64,000 bases of DNA from Rhodospirillales bacterium (lineage in GTDB: Bacteria; Pseudomonadota; Alphaproteobacteria; Micavibrionales; Micavibrionaceae), in NCBI GenBank assembly GCA_020638155.1, contig JACKJB010000001.1, forward strand, positions 1,240,001 through 1,304,000, given 5' to 3'. Positions 37,701-45,523 of the stretch are shown one piece after another; the first letter of the stretch is position 1; each line of letters starts with the position of its first letter. The notes beneath the pieces are model-generated. The model was not told the origin of the DNA and ran no database searches. It saw only the letters and a program-made list of their open reading frames with translations. The position numbers and the translations under genes are program-made.

Positions 37701-38396
37701 GGCCGCGGAACCCAATGCAGTACTTTGAAAGCCGCTTGCGGTGCTATATCCTCCCATAGCCACACTCTCACCGCCACTAGCCTCCACATTCTCGCCCCAA
37801 GCAAAGCTGCCCCCCCCAATATTTGCGTCCTGCCAAGCGTCATTACCCCCGACAATACGTCCACCCCGGAACGCCGCCTTGTCCGGATAGAAGAACATCC
37901 GGGTGCCGTTATCGTCCATCACGGCCGGAAGGGTCTGGCCACTTTTTATGATATGCGCGCTTTGGTAACTGATATGGCTCGTATCATCCGTCCACAGGCT
38001 ACTGCCGCCACTGCCGACGGTGGTGCTGATGATCGTCCCGTCGGATTTTTTGGCTTTGAGTTCAAATTCGTTGCTGGCTTCGTCAAGCCACAGAGTCCAG
38101 TGGCTGGAACTGAACGTGATATCTGCGGGGGCTGCTGCCGGGGCGCGGAAGAACAAGCTTTCGGTCGGGTGATCGTAGAACAGGAACGGAATCCAGTTCG
38201 CGCCGTCGCAGAACAAAAAGCGCTGCCCCGTGACCGGGCCGGAGCCGTTGGCGGCGCGGCGAAACGCACCTTCTTCGCCAGCCGCACAAGCGGCGTAAGG
38301 CTGGGTTTCCTGCGCGAAAACAGGGGTTACCGCTGTTGTGGCCAGCAGCATTGAAACCAGTGAGATCACTGTCCGTTTATTATTTTTACGCGGCAT
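34758..38396 (-). CDS. Secreted repetitive fibre protein with YadA-head-like repeats and C-terminal S74 chaperone
   Basis: A 1212-residue protein. MPRKNN starts a signal peptide ending TTAVTPVFA (about residue 28). The body holds dozens of 14-residue repeats of the form SVAMGYxNTASGxx, the left-handed beta-roll motif of trimeric autotransporter heads. It is arranged in three large blocks, each opening with LWTDNTSHISYQSAHII and TRMFFYPDKAAFRGG. Short modules such as GCLRYVNGTGLQYSDDC..W separate blocks. The last 112 residues are an S74 intramolecular chaperone (SDLRLKTEIND, EYGFIAQDVQTDYPHLV, LNYVGLIAPMAEAI) followed by a coiled coil. In S74 proteins the Ser of the SD motif is the self-cleavage point. 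No outer-membrane barrel is present, so the export route is unclear. Confidence 0.85.
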   Translation of the reverse strand: MPRKNNKRTVISLVSMLLATTAVTPVFAQETQPYAACAAGEEGAFRRAANGSGPVTGQRFLFCDGANWIPFLFYDHPTESLFFRAPAAAPADITFSSSHWTLWLDEASNEFELKAKKSDGTIISTTVGSGGSSLWTDDTSHISYQSAHIIKSGQTLPAVMDDNGTRMFFYPDKAAFRGGRIVGGNDAWQDANIGGGSFAWGENVEASGGESVAMGGYSTASGFQSTALGSAATASGAYSVALGRSITASGQGSVALGYGSTASADDSIAIGLASTASNVGSIVLGHRAKSEGIYSMAIGLGNSGPGNYPRVTGDNSFGIFMGYQADANITANNRMALVGGDFMIDDNGAAGSQGCLRYVNGTGLQYSDDCSTWTAFNAIGGGSGLWTDNTSYISYQSAHIINPGQALPAVLDDYGTRMFFYPDKGAFRGGHVGSTNDAWEDANIGTNSLAWGANVEANAQSSVAMGYDNTASGNSSVAMGYGTTASGDYSFAIGIYNTASGSESVAMGYSALASGNLGSVAMGYRSTASSYGSIAMGYGASSSAKGAVALGFGTASGQYSLGAGDSIASGAYSFGVGGGSTASGQSSVAMGQQSVASGGESVAMGREAVASGQFSIALGREVIAGNGTAGSGFGDYSMAIGLGASGAGNDPRVTGDSSLGIFMGDQTDADISTNNVMALVGGHFMIDDAGASGSQGCLRYVNGTGLQYSDDCSTWTAFNTLGGGSGLWTDNTSHISYQSTHIIKSGQALPAVMDDNGTRMFFYPDKAAFRGGTISSANDAWQDGNTGTNSFAWGINTQAGGNYSVAMGGYNTTTKWGSVAMGVQNTSSGYYSFAMGHYVTASGGGSVAMGYQNTASGTNSVALGFYTTANGTQSFAVGDNATASGSRSIAMGYYSAASGWSSIALGRDGVASGLYSVSIGYSSDATDDNTVAIGYKNTASNNFSVAMGERSTASGWGSTAMGYQATASGAWGVAIGSRLTAGGQYSTALGVKTIASGLHSLAMGKEATAGSGTGGDGAGDGSMAFGLQTAAQATDPKITGDRTVAFFFDGNTANANSGVNITANDSFIIYGGKLSVGDTTPDVELDVVGDINYTGVLADVSDLRLKTEINDLPEGQLEKVIRLKGVSFKMKDNPEGPLEYGFIAQDVQTDYPHLVQEDKAGMLSLNYVGLIAPMAEAIEEQNDLIKTQEERIKALEEQILLLKAMVEEKTAE

Positions 38397-38487
38397 ATAA
38401 AAACCCACACAAATATCTGTATTTTCTCATTATAGGGGTGATTTGATTACAATCACGTTAACATTTTTACCTTTATTAAGGTTAATC

Positions 38488-39180
38488 TTAAGACTTGCGG
38501 CCATGGAAGAGGATCATGTTCCAACGGGCGTCAGGTCCCTGTTTCCCGAGGTAAGAGCCGATTCCGTTTATGATGATATCACGATTTGCTTTGTTCAGGA
38601 AAAACAAATGCTTAAAAAAGTCTGCCGCCTGATCGTCGCTTCCAAAATGCCATGTATAGTCATGAATATGGTGCTGTACGGCGAAGCCGGTATGCCGCAG
38701 GCGGAGGGCCTCGCTTTGGTCCAGGAACAGGCCTTCGTGGCCTTGCGGGTTATATTTGTGCACGAATTCATTCAAAAACCGGTCAACCGCCGACCCGGCC
38801 AGCACTTCGGAAACAACAAGCTCCCCGCCGGGCTTAAGGACGCGGTAAAATTCATCGTAGATCTGCGCGCGCTGCGCCGGGGTATAATGATGCAGCCCGG
38901 CGATGCTGAGCACGTAATCGTAGGCCTGGTCCGGCAGGGATTTTAGCGAATGGTTGTCGTTCCAGTGTGACGGATCGACTTCGTCCACGATCCCGGAGAC
39001 ATAGTTTTTCAGGTAGCCGCCGCCTGATGGAAAATCGAGGATGCAGGATGTGTCCTGCGGGGCGATATAGCCCACGACGGCTTCGAACTCCGCATCGCGC
39101 GCGGCGGGGGCTATTTCCTTCATCGCCTTGTCGTAGGCTTTCTGGCGCTCGTCAATAAAAATGTCTTCGTAACTATGCAT
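38488..39180 (-). CDS. Class I SAM-dependent methyltransferase
   Basis: A 230-residue methyltransferase. Motif I is ILDFPSGGGYLKNYV (about 47-61), an acidic residue follows in VDEVDPSHW, and later motifs are YDYVLSIAGLHHY and FYRVLKPGGELVVSEV, the usual post-I, II and III regions. The FPSGGG variant of motif I differs from the common DxGxGxG. The substrate is unknown. Its start codon overlaps the stop of the QueC-like gene (TGATG), so translation is coupled and the two products probably act on the same molecule. Confidence 0.85.
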   Translation of the reverse strand: MHSYEDIFIDERQKAYDKAMKEIAPAARDAEFEAVVGYIAPQDTSCILDFPSGGGYLKNYVSGIVDEVDPSHWNDNHSLKSLPDQAYDYVLSIAGLHHYTPAQRAQIYDEFYRVLKPGGELVVSEVLAGSAVDRFLNEFVHKYNPQGHEGLFLDQSEALRLRHTGFAVQHHIHDYTWHFGSDDQAADFFKHLFFLNKANRDIIINGIGSYLGKQGPDARWNMILFHGRKS

Positions 39181-39839
39181 CAGGTAAAATCAGGGTGTTC
39201 GATGTTGAGCGCCGCCAAAGCCCGGCAGGTCTCGCATTGGTGGCAGGGTTTCAGGTTCACCGGTCTACGGCAGGACCAGAAAGATTGCTGTAAGCGGGGC
39301 GGCAGGGCTTCGTAAATGGCGTTTTTGGAGATATCCCTGACCGGGAAGATGTATGTGATTTTTCCCTGCCGCTCGTCGGTCAGGGACGCTTCGAAAATCC
39401 TGTGCCCGCGCTGGATATGCGGATATAGCGGCACATCGTTTTCCATGTCGGTTTTGGTGCGGCCCACGGCGACATGGACGATATTGGGATTATTATTCGC
39501 AATCATTGCCGACACAAAGCCATATAGATAACTGTCCATCGGGAAGTCCCCGCTTTGCAGGAAACGGAATCCCATGATGTTTTCGGTAAAGGTGAAATCG
39601 CGGCGGAATTCCTGTTCGCAATAGGTGACAAAGCGCCGCGTGGCTTCTTCTTCGTTCTGGGTACGCTGCTCCACATTGACGATATGCATGTGATGCAAAT
39701 GGATATGAAAGTCTTTATATGCATCGTTGGTAAAAAGCTGCCACGCGCAGCCGAAGCTGTCCAGCCCGCCGCTGAACATGCAGAGAATTGTCGGTTTTGC
39801 GGGTTTTACGTGCTGTGGCAGGAGCATGGGACGTATCAA
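39180..39839 (-). CDS. QueC-like PP-loop ATPase
   Basis: A 219-residue protein with the ATP-pyrophosphatase loop SGGLDS at 23-28 and a C-terminal CHQCETC (199-205) with another Cys at about 190, the zinc-binding arrangement of QueC, which makes the 7-cyano-7-deazaguanine precursor of queuosine and of some DNA modifications. The middle differs from what I expect of QueC (HIHLHHMHIVNVEQRTQNEE, FPMDSYLYGFVSAMIANNN), and no other queuosine genes are adjacent, so the substrate is open. The ATG with upstream region is followed by a one-base overlap with the methyltransferase gene. Confidence 0.78.
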   Translation of the reverse strand: MIRPMLLPQHVKPAKPTILCMFSGGLDSFGCAWQLFTNDAYKDFHIHLHHMHIVNVEQRTQNEEEATRRFVTYCEQEFRRDFTFTENIMGFRFLQSGDFPMDSYLYGFVSAMIANNNPNIVHVAVGRTKTDMENDVPLYPHIQRGHRIFEASLTDERQGKITYIFPVRDISKNAIYEALPPRLQQSFWSCRRPVNLKPCHQCETCRALAALNIEHPDFT

Positions 39840-39901
39840 TCGTGGTGGATCAAGGCGACTTACGCCTGATTATAACGATATTCCCGCCCCGGTTTCAAAA
39901 G

Positions 39902-40219
39902 CTAATTTGCTTTGTTTTTACCCTTGCTGTCAATTTCCGCGCGGACTTGATCTCTAAACGCCTTGCGCTGTGCGCGAACGCCGTCAAGGCATTCCTGCTG
40001 CCCTTCTTCTTTGGCCATGCAGGCTTCACGCGCTTTACTAAATCCTTCGCGTTTTGCTTCACGTTCCTTACGTTTTGCTTCACGGGCAGCCTGCTTGGCT
40101 TCGTATTGCTGCTCGCGCGTTGCCTGATCCGCAGGGGTATCGGTGTCCGCTGCCTTGGCGCATACAGGCATCATCAGCATCAAAGCCATTGTCATCATCA
40201 GAATTTTTTTCATCGTCAT
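39902..40219 (-). CDS. Small secreted Lys/Glu/Ala-rich protein
   Basis: A 105-residue protein. Residues 1-23 are a signal peptide (KKILMMTMALMLMMPVCAKA with likely cleavage after AKA). The mature part is a highly charged helix (EAKQAAREAKRKEREAKREG) containing a pair of Cys about ten residues apart (ACMAKEEGQQECL) that could form a disulfide in the periplasm. AGGGGAAA precedes two closely spaced ATGs. Function unknown. Confidence 0.68.
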   Translation of the reverse strand: MTMKKILMMTMALMLMMPVCAKAADTDTPADQATREQQYEAKQAAREAKRKEREAKREGFSKAREACMAKEEGQQECLDGVRAQRKAFRDQVRAEIDSKGKNKAN

Positions 40220-40321
40220 TTTCCCCTATTTTTAGGTCCTGATGCCCGGTTTTTGTTCAAAAACCAGCATCACTCTTTATTATTAACAGAAACATTTCTA
40301 AAAATCGTTAACAATTTAAAA

Positions 40322-41059
40322 TTATACGCCCAAAGTCGGCTTACTTTTAGCATCGTGGGATTTCTTTTTTTGTGGTTCCCCTTGCCAAATTTCAGGTGCC
40401 GATGCCGTAAAAGGCAGGGCGTTTTTCTTTAGAAAATCGCGCATGGCATGAACTTCGTCCCGCCAGCCTACCGCGCGTTTGAATTTTGATTGGATGTCCC
40501 TTTTTTTAAATTTAACATCGGAAGCCAGGTTAAAGAACTCCACCGCATTCCCTGTCGTCAGGACAAAAGGATTCAAACCGTTCTTCAGCAAGTAATAATT
40601 GGCGACCAGCGCCCCGGTCCGGTGGTTGCCGTCAAAGAACAGCTGCGGCTCCGCCAAAATCCTGACATATAAACCCGCGGCAATTTTATAGGGGTCATCG
40701 TTGCTGCGTTCATGGCGTTTACACCATTCCAGCAGGTACGGCAGATGTTTATAAAACTTGTCTTCGGTCTGTTTCAGAAAGCCTTTATATTGCTGGCGTA
40801 ATTCGGCATCCGTACCCAGATGAACGATCGCATTTAATTCCAAGAGGTCAGAAGGTGTCAGCAAGGTACGCTTCTCCCCCGTCCCCAGCCGTGCATTCAG
40901 AAAATTATAAGCCAGCATCAAATGCGTTTTCACATCATCATCGAACGCATCCCGGCCACAGTTAATGGTTTTGTTGATGGTATCGAACTCCGCCTGCACG
41001 TTTTGATAGCTGGCATAAATCGCATTGGTATCAAAAAACAGCCCCTGCCCTTTTTTCAT
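40322..41059 (-). CDS. Fic-like fold protein with altered active-site motif
   Basis: A 245-residue helical protein. Residues 137-149 (AEPQLFFDGNHRTG region) align with the Fic motif HxFxxGNxR, except that the catalytic His position is Gln139; Asp143, Gly144, Asn145 and Arg147 are kept. Canonical Fic enzymes transfer AMP to target proteins using that His, so this protein may be inactive or use another chemistry. The helical context (YKIAAGLYVRILAEPQ, GALVANYYLLKNGLNPFVL) fits a Fic core. An antitoxin-like partner is not seen. The C-terminus is Lys-rich and likely disordered. Confidence 0.7.
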   Translation of the reverse strand: MKKGQGLFFDTNAIYASYQNVQAEFDTINKTINCGRDAFDDDVKTHLMLAYNFLNARLGTGEKRTLLTPSDLLELNAIVHLGTDAELRQQYKGFLKQTEDKFYKHLPYLLEWCKRHERSNDDPYKIAAGLYVRILAEPQLFFDGNHRTGALVANYYLLKNGLNPFVLTTGNAVEFFNLASDVKFKKRDIQSKFKRAVGWRDEVHAMRDFLKKNALPFTASAPEIWQGEPQKKKSHDAKSKPTLGV

Positions 41060-41151
41060 GCAGATCCCTTCGCCTTTCCCTGTCCAAAACAGGCGGCTAC
41101 GCTAACACGATCCCAGACGGCATATCAATTTTTATGAAAGGAAAGTGTAAA

Positions 41152-41227
41152 TGGTGACCGCGCAGGGATTCGAACCCTGGACCTACTGATTAAAAGTCAG
41201 TTGCTCTACCAGCTGAGCTACGCGGTC
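41152..41227 (-). tRNA. tRNA-Lys (anticodon UUU)
   Basis: Read on the minus strand it starts GACCGCGTAGCTCAGC, has the anticodon arm CTGAC-TTTTAAT-CAG with UUU, the T arm GGGTTCGAATCCC and ends GCGGTCA with an encoded CCA. The acceptor stem pairs GACCGCG with CGCGGTC. 76 bases in all. Confidence 0.97.
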
Positions 41228-41286
41228 TTTCCAGAGAAAAGATTGCGGTAACTTATTGATTCAGGCCGCGCAGGTCAAGTTTTCTT

Positions 41287-42537
<1,251 letters not shown>

Positions 42538-42566
42538 AGAACGCTCCGCTTCTTTAGTATGTTTTG

Positions 42567-42728
42567 AACCGCAGAGACGCAGAGGGCGTTTGAAACGCGA
42601 AGGCGCGAAGACACGAAGACATGCATACGCACAAGCATAAAAATATCCTCGTATCTTCGCATCTTCGCGGTTGAAATTTTAATAGCGCTGCGCGCGTTTT
42701 CTCTGTGCTCTCTGCGTCTCTGCGGTTT
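42567..42728. repeat. Nested inverted repeat (CGCAGAG outer arms, CGCGAAG inner arms)
   Basis: The outer arms at 42567-42584 and 42710-42727 are perfect 18-base complements built of GCAGAGAC units. Inside, 42590-42620 and 42647-42677 form a second set of arms built of GCGAAGA units. The whole fills the ispG-coaD gap. Confidence 0.85.
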
Positions 42729-42733
42729 AATCA

Positions 42734-43252
42734 TCATCCACCTGCCCCCAGTTTTTCTTTGAGACGCGCTTCCACCGCCGGGGTGACAACTTCGGAAATA
42801 TCGCCGCCGAGGCTGCAGATTTCCTTGACGAAGCTTGAGGAGACGAACTGCCATTTATCCGCCGCCATCAGGAAAACTGTTTCGATGTCCGGGTCGAGCC
42901 GTGCGTTCATGCCCGTCATCTGGAATTCAAAATCAAAGTCGGAGACCGCGCGCAGCCCCCGGAAAATGCAGGACGCTTTCTGCTCCGCCGCGAAGGTCAC
43001 CAGCAGATTATCGTACGGCAACACATCGATGACGCAGTGCTTTTCGCGCATATTGGCAATATCGGTGCGCACCATCTCCAGCCGCTCTTGCTGTGAAAAG
43101 GTCGGAGATTTCCGCGCATTTTCCGCCACGGCGACGATCAGGTGATCCACCAGCTTGCTCGCCCGCCGGATCAGGTGCAAATGCCCCTTGGTCACCGGGT
43201 CGAACGTGCCGGGATAAACGCCGATGCGATGATGTGCTGTCTGGTTATTCAT
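42734..43252 (-). CDS. coaD: Phosphopantetheine adenylyltransferase
   Basis: Transfers AMP to 4'-phosphopantetheine, the next-to-last step of coenzyme A synthesis. The 172 residues contain the nucleotidyltransferase motif GTFDPVTKGH near the N-terminus, the substrate-binding FRGLRAVSDFDFEFQM and the C-terminal SSSFVKEI, all typical. The frame extends 12 codons upstream, but starting at MNNQTAHH places the first beta strand at the usual distance. No strong ribosome binding site is visible. It follows a nested hairpin and precedes ispG on the same strand. Confidence 0.96.
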   Translation of the reverse strand: MNNQTAHHRIGVYPGTFDPVTKGHLHLIRRASKLVDHLIVAVAENARKSPTFSQQERLEMVRTDIANMREKHCVIDVLPYDNLLVTFAAEQKASCIFRGLRAVSDFDFEFQMTGMNARLDPDIETVFLMAADKWQFVSSSFVKEICSLGGDISEVVTPAVEARLKEKLGAGG

Positions 43253-43308
43253 GAGGGGTGTTTTAGCGCTAAATGAGCCGGGAGGCAAACTTTTCGGGAT
43301 TTGTTATT

Positions 43309-43462
43309 GAACCACCAAGGCACCAAGACACTAAGGGAATTTTGCAAAATCGCGCCGCAGGCGCAAACAACACATGACACCCCTTTGGCACATTTGTTTG
43401 AATTATTGCGCTGCGCGCTGCTTTTTCTTCGCCGCCCTTGTGTCTTTGTGCCTTGGTGGTTC
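43309..43462. repeat. Inverted repeat (ACCACCAAGG / CCTTGGTGGT arms)
   Basis: Arms at 43309-43337 and 43435-43462, built from CACCAAG units and complementary over most of their length, with about 97 bases between. The design matches the CACAGAG and CGCAGAG repeats elsewhere in the window. Confidence 0.82.
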
Positions 43463-43499
43463 AACAAAAAATCCTTCATTCTGTTTGCAGAAACAATTT

Positions 43500-43820
43500 T
43501 CACCGCTCGCTATCCCCTTTGATTTTGTTTGTTTTTTCTTCAGTCCGTTTGGTTAACAAAATCGTGTCCAGTTCGCGCGCAACCGCATCATAAGCCAGAA
43601 TATGCCGGATAAATTCCCGGTTCAGGCGAAACGCCTTGCGAAGCGCATTATAACCGGCGGCGCAGTAGCCGTGTTTAAGCGCATTCATCCGCGATGCTTC
43701 CTTGCCCTTTGCCGTCTTCGGCCCGGTGGCGCTTTTCCACGGCTTATTGCGGCGGGCGTTGCAGGCCTGCCGCTTCCTTCTTCTTTCAGACCAGCCTTTG
43801 GTGTTTTTTGTTTTGGGCAT
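43500..43820 (-). CDS. Small basic protein with GPKTxxGKxxSxxNALKHG motif
   Basis: A 106-residue, strongly basic protein. Residues about 32-55 carry TGPKTAKGKEASRMNALKHG, a motif I know from many small proteins of unknown function, often beside repeats or mobile DNA. The C-terminal half is helical (LNREFIRHILAYDAVARELD). No signal peptide. It begins next to a repeat-dense region and ends beside the CACCAAG inverted repeat, so it may belong to mobile or selfish DNA; that is inference. Function unknown. Confidence 0.62.
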   Translation of the reverse strand: MPKTKNTKGWSERRRKRQACNARRNKPWKSATGPKTAKGKEASRMNALKHGYCAAGYNALRKAFRLNREFIRHILAYDAVARELDTILLTKRTEEKTNKIKGDSER

Positions 43821-44025
43821 GGTTTTGGCCTCCTTTCTTTTTCTTTGGAAAGGATAGCATAATTAGGATAATTTTCCTAGTGTTGTGTTTTGCGCTCCCA
43901 AATGTGGAAAGGTAGTATAAATATGACTACCAATTCAATTTATACGCAAAGGGTGCTAGTTCAGGTATCCTTGAAATCGATAGCTTCCAATTAAAAATCG
44001 GACATTTTCAAAGCTTTGATATTTT

Positions 44026-44087
44026 ACCGCAGAGGCGCAGAGAACGCAGAGAAATAAGATGCTCTGCGTTCTCTGCGCCTCTGCGGT
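44026..44087. repeat. Perfect CGCAGAG hairpin
   Basis: Arms of 26 bases at 44026-44051 and 44062-44087 are exactly complementary, each made of CGCAGAG-type units, with a 10-base loop. AAAATCGGACA-like transposon-end sequence lies 24 bases upstream. Confidence 0.9.
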
Positions 44088-44103
44088 TCAAAAACAAACT
44101 ATC

Positions 44104-44328
44104 TATAGTCATTTCAGTTAAAAATCGGACAGCTTGCTCTTGGACATCATCCCGACCTGCCTGCGCGTAGCCGGAGCTACGCTTCGGCGAAGGCAGGACG
44201 CATGTGAGGGATCTCCCGGTAATCTGGAGATTTCTCGGCTTCCTCCTTCGCCCTTTGGGCTTCGGAGGACAGGTCGCCTCGAAATGACACTGTTAGATTT
44301 TGTCCGATTCTTAACTGAAATGACTATA
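44104..44328. mobile_element. Non-autonomous transposon-like element with terminal inverted repeats, copy 1
   Basis: 28-base ends at 44104-44131 and 44301-44328 (outer ends TATAGTCATTTCAG and CTGAAATGACTATA; inner ends ATCGGACA and TGTCCGAT) are complementary with one mismatch. They enclose a family B palindromic repeat with an extra hairpin (about 44145-44288). No coding sequence. A degenerate third end lies just outside at about 44330-44352. The same ends occur at 55465-55616. Confidence 0.72.
44145..44288. repeat. Dispersed repeat family B, copy 3 (long form)
   Basis: Begins CATCCCGACC and ends GAAATGAC. It carries additional hairpins CCGGAGCTACGCTTCGG-like and CCTTCGCCCTTTGGGCTTCGG-like on each side of the core GGGATCTCCC/GAGATTTCTC. 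It is nested inside the terminal-inverted-repeat element. Confidence 0.8.
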
Positions 44329-44377
44329 CTGTCCAATTCTTAACTGAAATAGATAACCTCCTTTGCAAGCAACAGGT

Positions 44378-44452
44378 CCCTCACCCGGCTTCGACATAGG
44401 CAAAGCTGCGCTGTGCCAAGTCTGCGCTGCCCTCTCCCTGAAGGGAGAGGGG
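44378..44452. repeat. Dispersed repeat family C, copy 3
   Basis: CCCTCACCC at the left and the hairpin CCCTCTCCCTGAAGGGAGAGGG at the right (44430-44451, one loop). It completes a 700-base gene-free stretch (43821-44555) that is almost entirely repeats. Confidence 0.8.
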
Positions 44453-44555
44453 TGGTTTTGTGCGGTGAGTTCGGGAATGGTGTGGCGGTATATGAAAATT
44501 TGACATTCTTTTTATTTTTTCATAATATTCACCCTTATTCATAAGGATAAAAATA

Positions 44556-44927
44556 ATGGAATTCAGCAAAATCAGAGAGAATGATTTTTATAAGTACGGG
44601 GTGGAAGTCCCGCTGATCTTTTCTGCCGTGGCCAATTTGATAACCGATCATCCTGCAACTTGCGTTGTTCCTGTGGCTCTTGGCGCTCTCGCCGCTTACT
44701 CTGAACAATCAGGTCGTGGGACCATGTTCTCAAGACTCTTTAATTTAGCGGCAGGAACGGCTTGCGGCATTCTGGCCGGGGTCGGGCTGGATAATTTTAC
44801 GAGTTCGCTTGATGTGAATAACTACATTATCAATACAGGGTCTGATGTCCTGGCTGCGCTCGGGACTTATGCCGGTATTCGCATGATCGGAAAAGCACAG
44901 AAGCCGGAGTCTCCGGCGGCACCTTAA
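44556..44927 (+). CDS. Small hypothetical membrane protein
   Basis: A 123-residue protein with at least two hydrophobic segments (CVVPVALGALAAY at about 36-48 and LAAGTACGILAGVG at about 65-80) and a third weak one (DVLAALGTYAGIRMIG). The ATG follows ATAAGGATAAAAATA, a good ribosome binding site. It converges with the RidA gene, five bases apart. The segment GTACGILAGVG is loosely like GAACGVAYD of the small protein near 49.3 kb; kinship is uncertain. Function unknown. Confidence 0.6.
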   Translation: MEFSKIRENDFYKYGVEVPLIFSAVANLITDHPATCVVPVALGALAAYSEQSGRGTMFSRLFNLAAGTACGILAGVGLDNFTSSLDVNNYIINTGSDVLAALGTYAGIRMIGKAQKPESPAAP

Positions 44928-44932
44928 TCCGT

Positions 44933-45394
44933 TCAGGAAATTTCAAAAATCGCGTCGATTTCTACGGCAACGCCCAGCGGCAGAGATGGCGCACCGACGG
45001 CGAAGCGGGCGTGTTTGCCAATATCACCTAAGACGGCGACCATGAGGTCCGATGCGCCGTTGATGACTTTGGGGTGATCGGTGAAATCAGGGGTGCAGTT
45101 CACGAAGCCACCGAGTTTGACGCAGCGCCGTACGCGGGTCCAGTCGCCTTCGACGGCGGCGTTCACCTGGGCGAGGATATTCAGGGCGCAGGCTTTGGCA
45201 GCTTCGATGCCCTGCTCTACGGTTAAATCTTCACCCAGACGACCCAGATGCATGGTCTGGCCGTTTAAGAACGGGATTTGTCCGGCGATGAAAAGCTGGT
45301 TCCCGCTGATGACATAAGGGACGTAGTTTGCTGCCGGGGCGGCGGCTTTGGGGAGGTCGAGGCCGAGAGCGGCGAGATTTGCGGTGACGGTCAT
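44933..45394 (-). CDS. RidA (YjgF) family protein
   Basis: A 153-residue protein of the RidA superfamily, whose best-known members hydrolyse reactive enamine/imine intermediates made by PLP enzymes. It has LFIAGQIPF near 34-42, the central ACALNILAQVNAAV and a C-terminal CTPDFTDHPKVIN and RFAVGAPSLPLGVAVEIDAIFE. The Arg (HARFAVG) that binds the substrate carboxylate in classical RidA appears present. This longer form with a C-terminal SLPLGV is typical of a paralogous subfamily, so the exact substrate is uncertain. Confidence 0.9.
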   Translation of the reverse strand: MTVTANLAALGLDLPKAAAPAANYVPYVISGNQLFIAGQIPFLNGQTMHLGRLGEDLTVEQGIEAAKACALNILAQVNAAVEGDWTRVRRCVKLGGFVNCTPDFTDHPKVINGASDLMVAVLGDIGKHARFAVGAPSLPLGVAVEIDAIFEIS

Positions 45395-45424
45395 GGATAT
45401 TACTCCTGTTTTTACAATACAAGT

Positions 45425-45513
45425 GTCATCTCGACCGGAGCGCCGCAGGTGCGAAGTGGAGAGATCCTCACAGGCGGATATACCAAAGATCCCTCGGCTA
45501 CGCTCGGGATGAC
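45425..45513. repeat. Dispersed repeat family B, copy 4
   Basis: An 89 bp, somewhat degenerate element from GTCATCTCGACC to CTCGGGATGAC, between the RidA and DUF882 genes. Confidence 0.78.
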
Positions 45514-45523
45514 AGTTTAGTAA

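Noticed and set aside
34758..38396. The regular 42-base repeats as a possible CRISPR array
   Set aside because: The repeats are in frame, translate to head-type 14-residue motifs, vary along their whole length and have no unique spacers or cas genes.
40322..41059. Fic-like gene as part of a toxin-antitoxin pair
   Set aside because: The neighbouring small gene encodes a secreted protein on the same strand with a 102-base gap; nothing resembles a Fic antitoxin.
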